Assembly (NCBI RefSeq): GCF_030540775.2
Contig: NZ_CP141266.1
Span: 1,041,001-1,105,000, forward strand
Direction: 5' to 3'
DNA from: Flavivirga abyssicola
GTDB lineage: Bacteria; Bacteroidota; Bacteroidia; Flavobacteriales; Flavobacteriaceae
Length of the DNA: 64,000 nt
The stretch's first letter is position 1. Every line of letters starts with the position of its first letter. This document shows, piece after piece, positions 63,418 through 64,000 of the stretch. Made by a program: the position numbers and the translations under genes. The notes under the pieces were generated by a model. It was not told the origin of the DNA and did no database searches. It was given only the letters and a program-made list of their open reading frames with translations.

Positions 63418-63933
63418 ATGAAAAAATCCGACTTAAAATTCATTCCAAATTTCTTTGATAGGTACATCGCTTTAATTGATGATAACACTCATTTAATAGA
63501 TGGCTTAAAGACTAATGAAACCATTTTTGAAACCATTTCTGAAAGATTGATTCAATATCAAGACTATAGGTACGAATCAAATAAATGGACGCCTAAAGAA
63601 TTGCTTCAACATGTTATCGATACCGAAAGAATCCTTACTTACAGAGCCTTGTGTATCTCCAGATTAGAACCAAAGGCACTATTGAGTTTTGATGAAAATA
63701 CGTATGCGGATAATTCAAATGCAAACCATAGAAGCATTAAAGATTTACTAAAAGAGTTTAGATTAGTAAGGCAATCGACAGTTCCTTTATTCGAAAGTTT
63801 TAATGAAGACATGCTTCATCGAGCTGGTATGAGTTCTGAAACTAAAATAAACACCTTGGCTCTTGGGTTTACTATTATTGGTCATGCAAAACATCATTTT
63901 AAGGTTTTAAATGAGCGCTACTTTTTAACTTGA
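63418..63933 (+). CDS. DinB-superfamily protein
   Basis: 171 residues from MKKSDLKFIPNFFDRY; a longer frame from 63379 overlaps the PPOX gene. The four-helix bundle has the metal-site histidines in ELLQHVIDTERILTYRAL and IIGHAKHHFKVLNERY. This DinB_2 type is common in Bacteroidetes, function unproven. It lies 4 nt after the PPOX gene, probably one operon. Confidence 0.88.
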   Translation: MKKSDLKFIPNFFDRYIALIDDNTHLIDGLKTNETIFETISERLIQYQDYRYESNKWTPKELLQHVIDTERILTYRALCISRLEPKALLSFDENTYADNSNANHRSIKDLLKEFRLVRQSTVPLFESFNEDMLHRAGMSSETKINTLALGFTIIGHAKHHFKVLNERYFLT

Positions 63934-63968
63934 TTATTTGGTTAACTTGTTTATACACATATCATACT

Positions 63969-63995
63969 TGTCACGTTGAGCGCAGTCGAAACGTA
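63969..63995. repeat. dispersed repeat (CGTTGAGCGCAGTCGAAACG class)
   Basis: CGTT and AACG ends pair around GAGCGCAGTCGA. It lies about 35 bp after the DinB-like gene, at the edge of the window. Confidence 0.6.
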
Positions 63996-64000
63996 TCAAA

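Overview
The window is chromosomal DNA of a marine-type member of the Flavobacteriaceae (Bacteroidetes). The evidence is the low G+C content, the gliding genes gldB and gldC, the exosortase F pair (xrtF and its partner), a DnaG primase without zinc ligands, NupC and SecG of flavobacterial type, several -7 elements of the form TAnnTTTG, and poor Shine-Dalgarno signals. I could not fix the genus. I saw no tRNA, rRNA, CRISPR array, transposase, integrase or phage gene.

Layout. 1-6.8 kb: housekeeping block with the 3' end of miaB, a sigma-54 activator, lptE, a TPR-like gene, secG, groES and groL. 6.9-9.6 kb: small accessory genes on the minus strand (a lipoprotein, a membrane protein with an HExxH motif, a RibD/DHFR-like protein, a six-helix membrane protein). 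10.2-21.4 kb: a divergent accessory locus. On the minus strand are two tandem 50-52 residue lipoproteins, a TPR histidine kinase with its response regulator, a CsgG-like protein and a TPR/LecA-like protein. On the plus strand are a one-helix membrane protein, a 1278-residue exported CHAT protease with ankyrin repeats, and a small exported partner. 21.6-25.8 kb: a metal-handling operon (two HMA proteins, a TonB-dependent receptor, an HYC_CC_PP protein). 25.9-27.4 kb: exosortase F pair and a free-methionine sulfoxide reductase. 27.7-31.3 kb: an exported transglutaminase/FGE-like fusion, then a LytS/LytR pair whose kinase gene has a frame break at its 5' end. 31.5-38.7 kb: purH and the rod-shape cluster mreB-mreC-mreD-mrdA-rodA. 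38.8-44.3 kb: a lipoprotein peptide deformylase, gldC, gldB, nadE, a response regulator with Glu at the phosphorylation site, and dnaG. 44.7-47.9 kb: three accessory genes. 48-57.4 kb: a DUF5686 outer-membrane protein, pdhB, etfB-etfA, a bifunctional nuclease, a nucleoside transporter and thyA. 57.5-64 kb: two DinB-like proteins, a glycogen-binding-fold protein, a 2TM-DHFR fusion, a PIN-domain gene with a 259-residue partner, and a MocR regulator divergent from a PPOX gene.

The strongest candidate for an undescribed system is the 10.2-21.4 kb locus. It puts a caspase-like CHAT protease in the cell envelope beside a two-component system, twin mini-lipoproteins and CsgG/lectin-like envelope proteins. 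A second candidate is the overlapping gene pair with a PIN nuclease at 59.7-61.0 kb. Short palindromic repeats are scattered between genes. Several touch start codons, and a related-looking palindrome sits in frame inside thyA. Folate metabolism is represented by thyA and the membrane-anchored DHFR, 1.3 kb apart.
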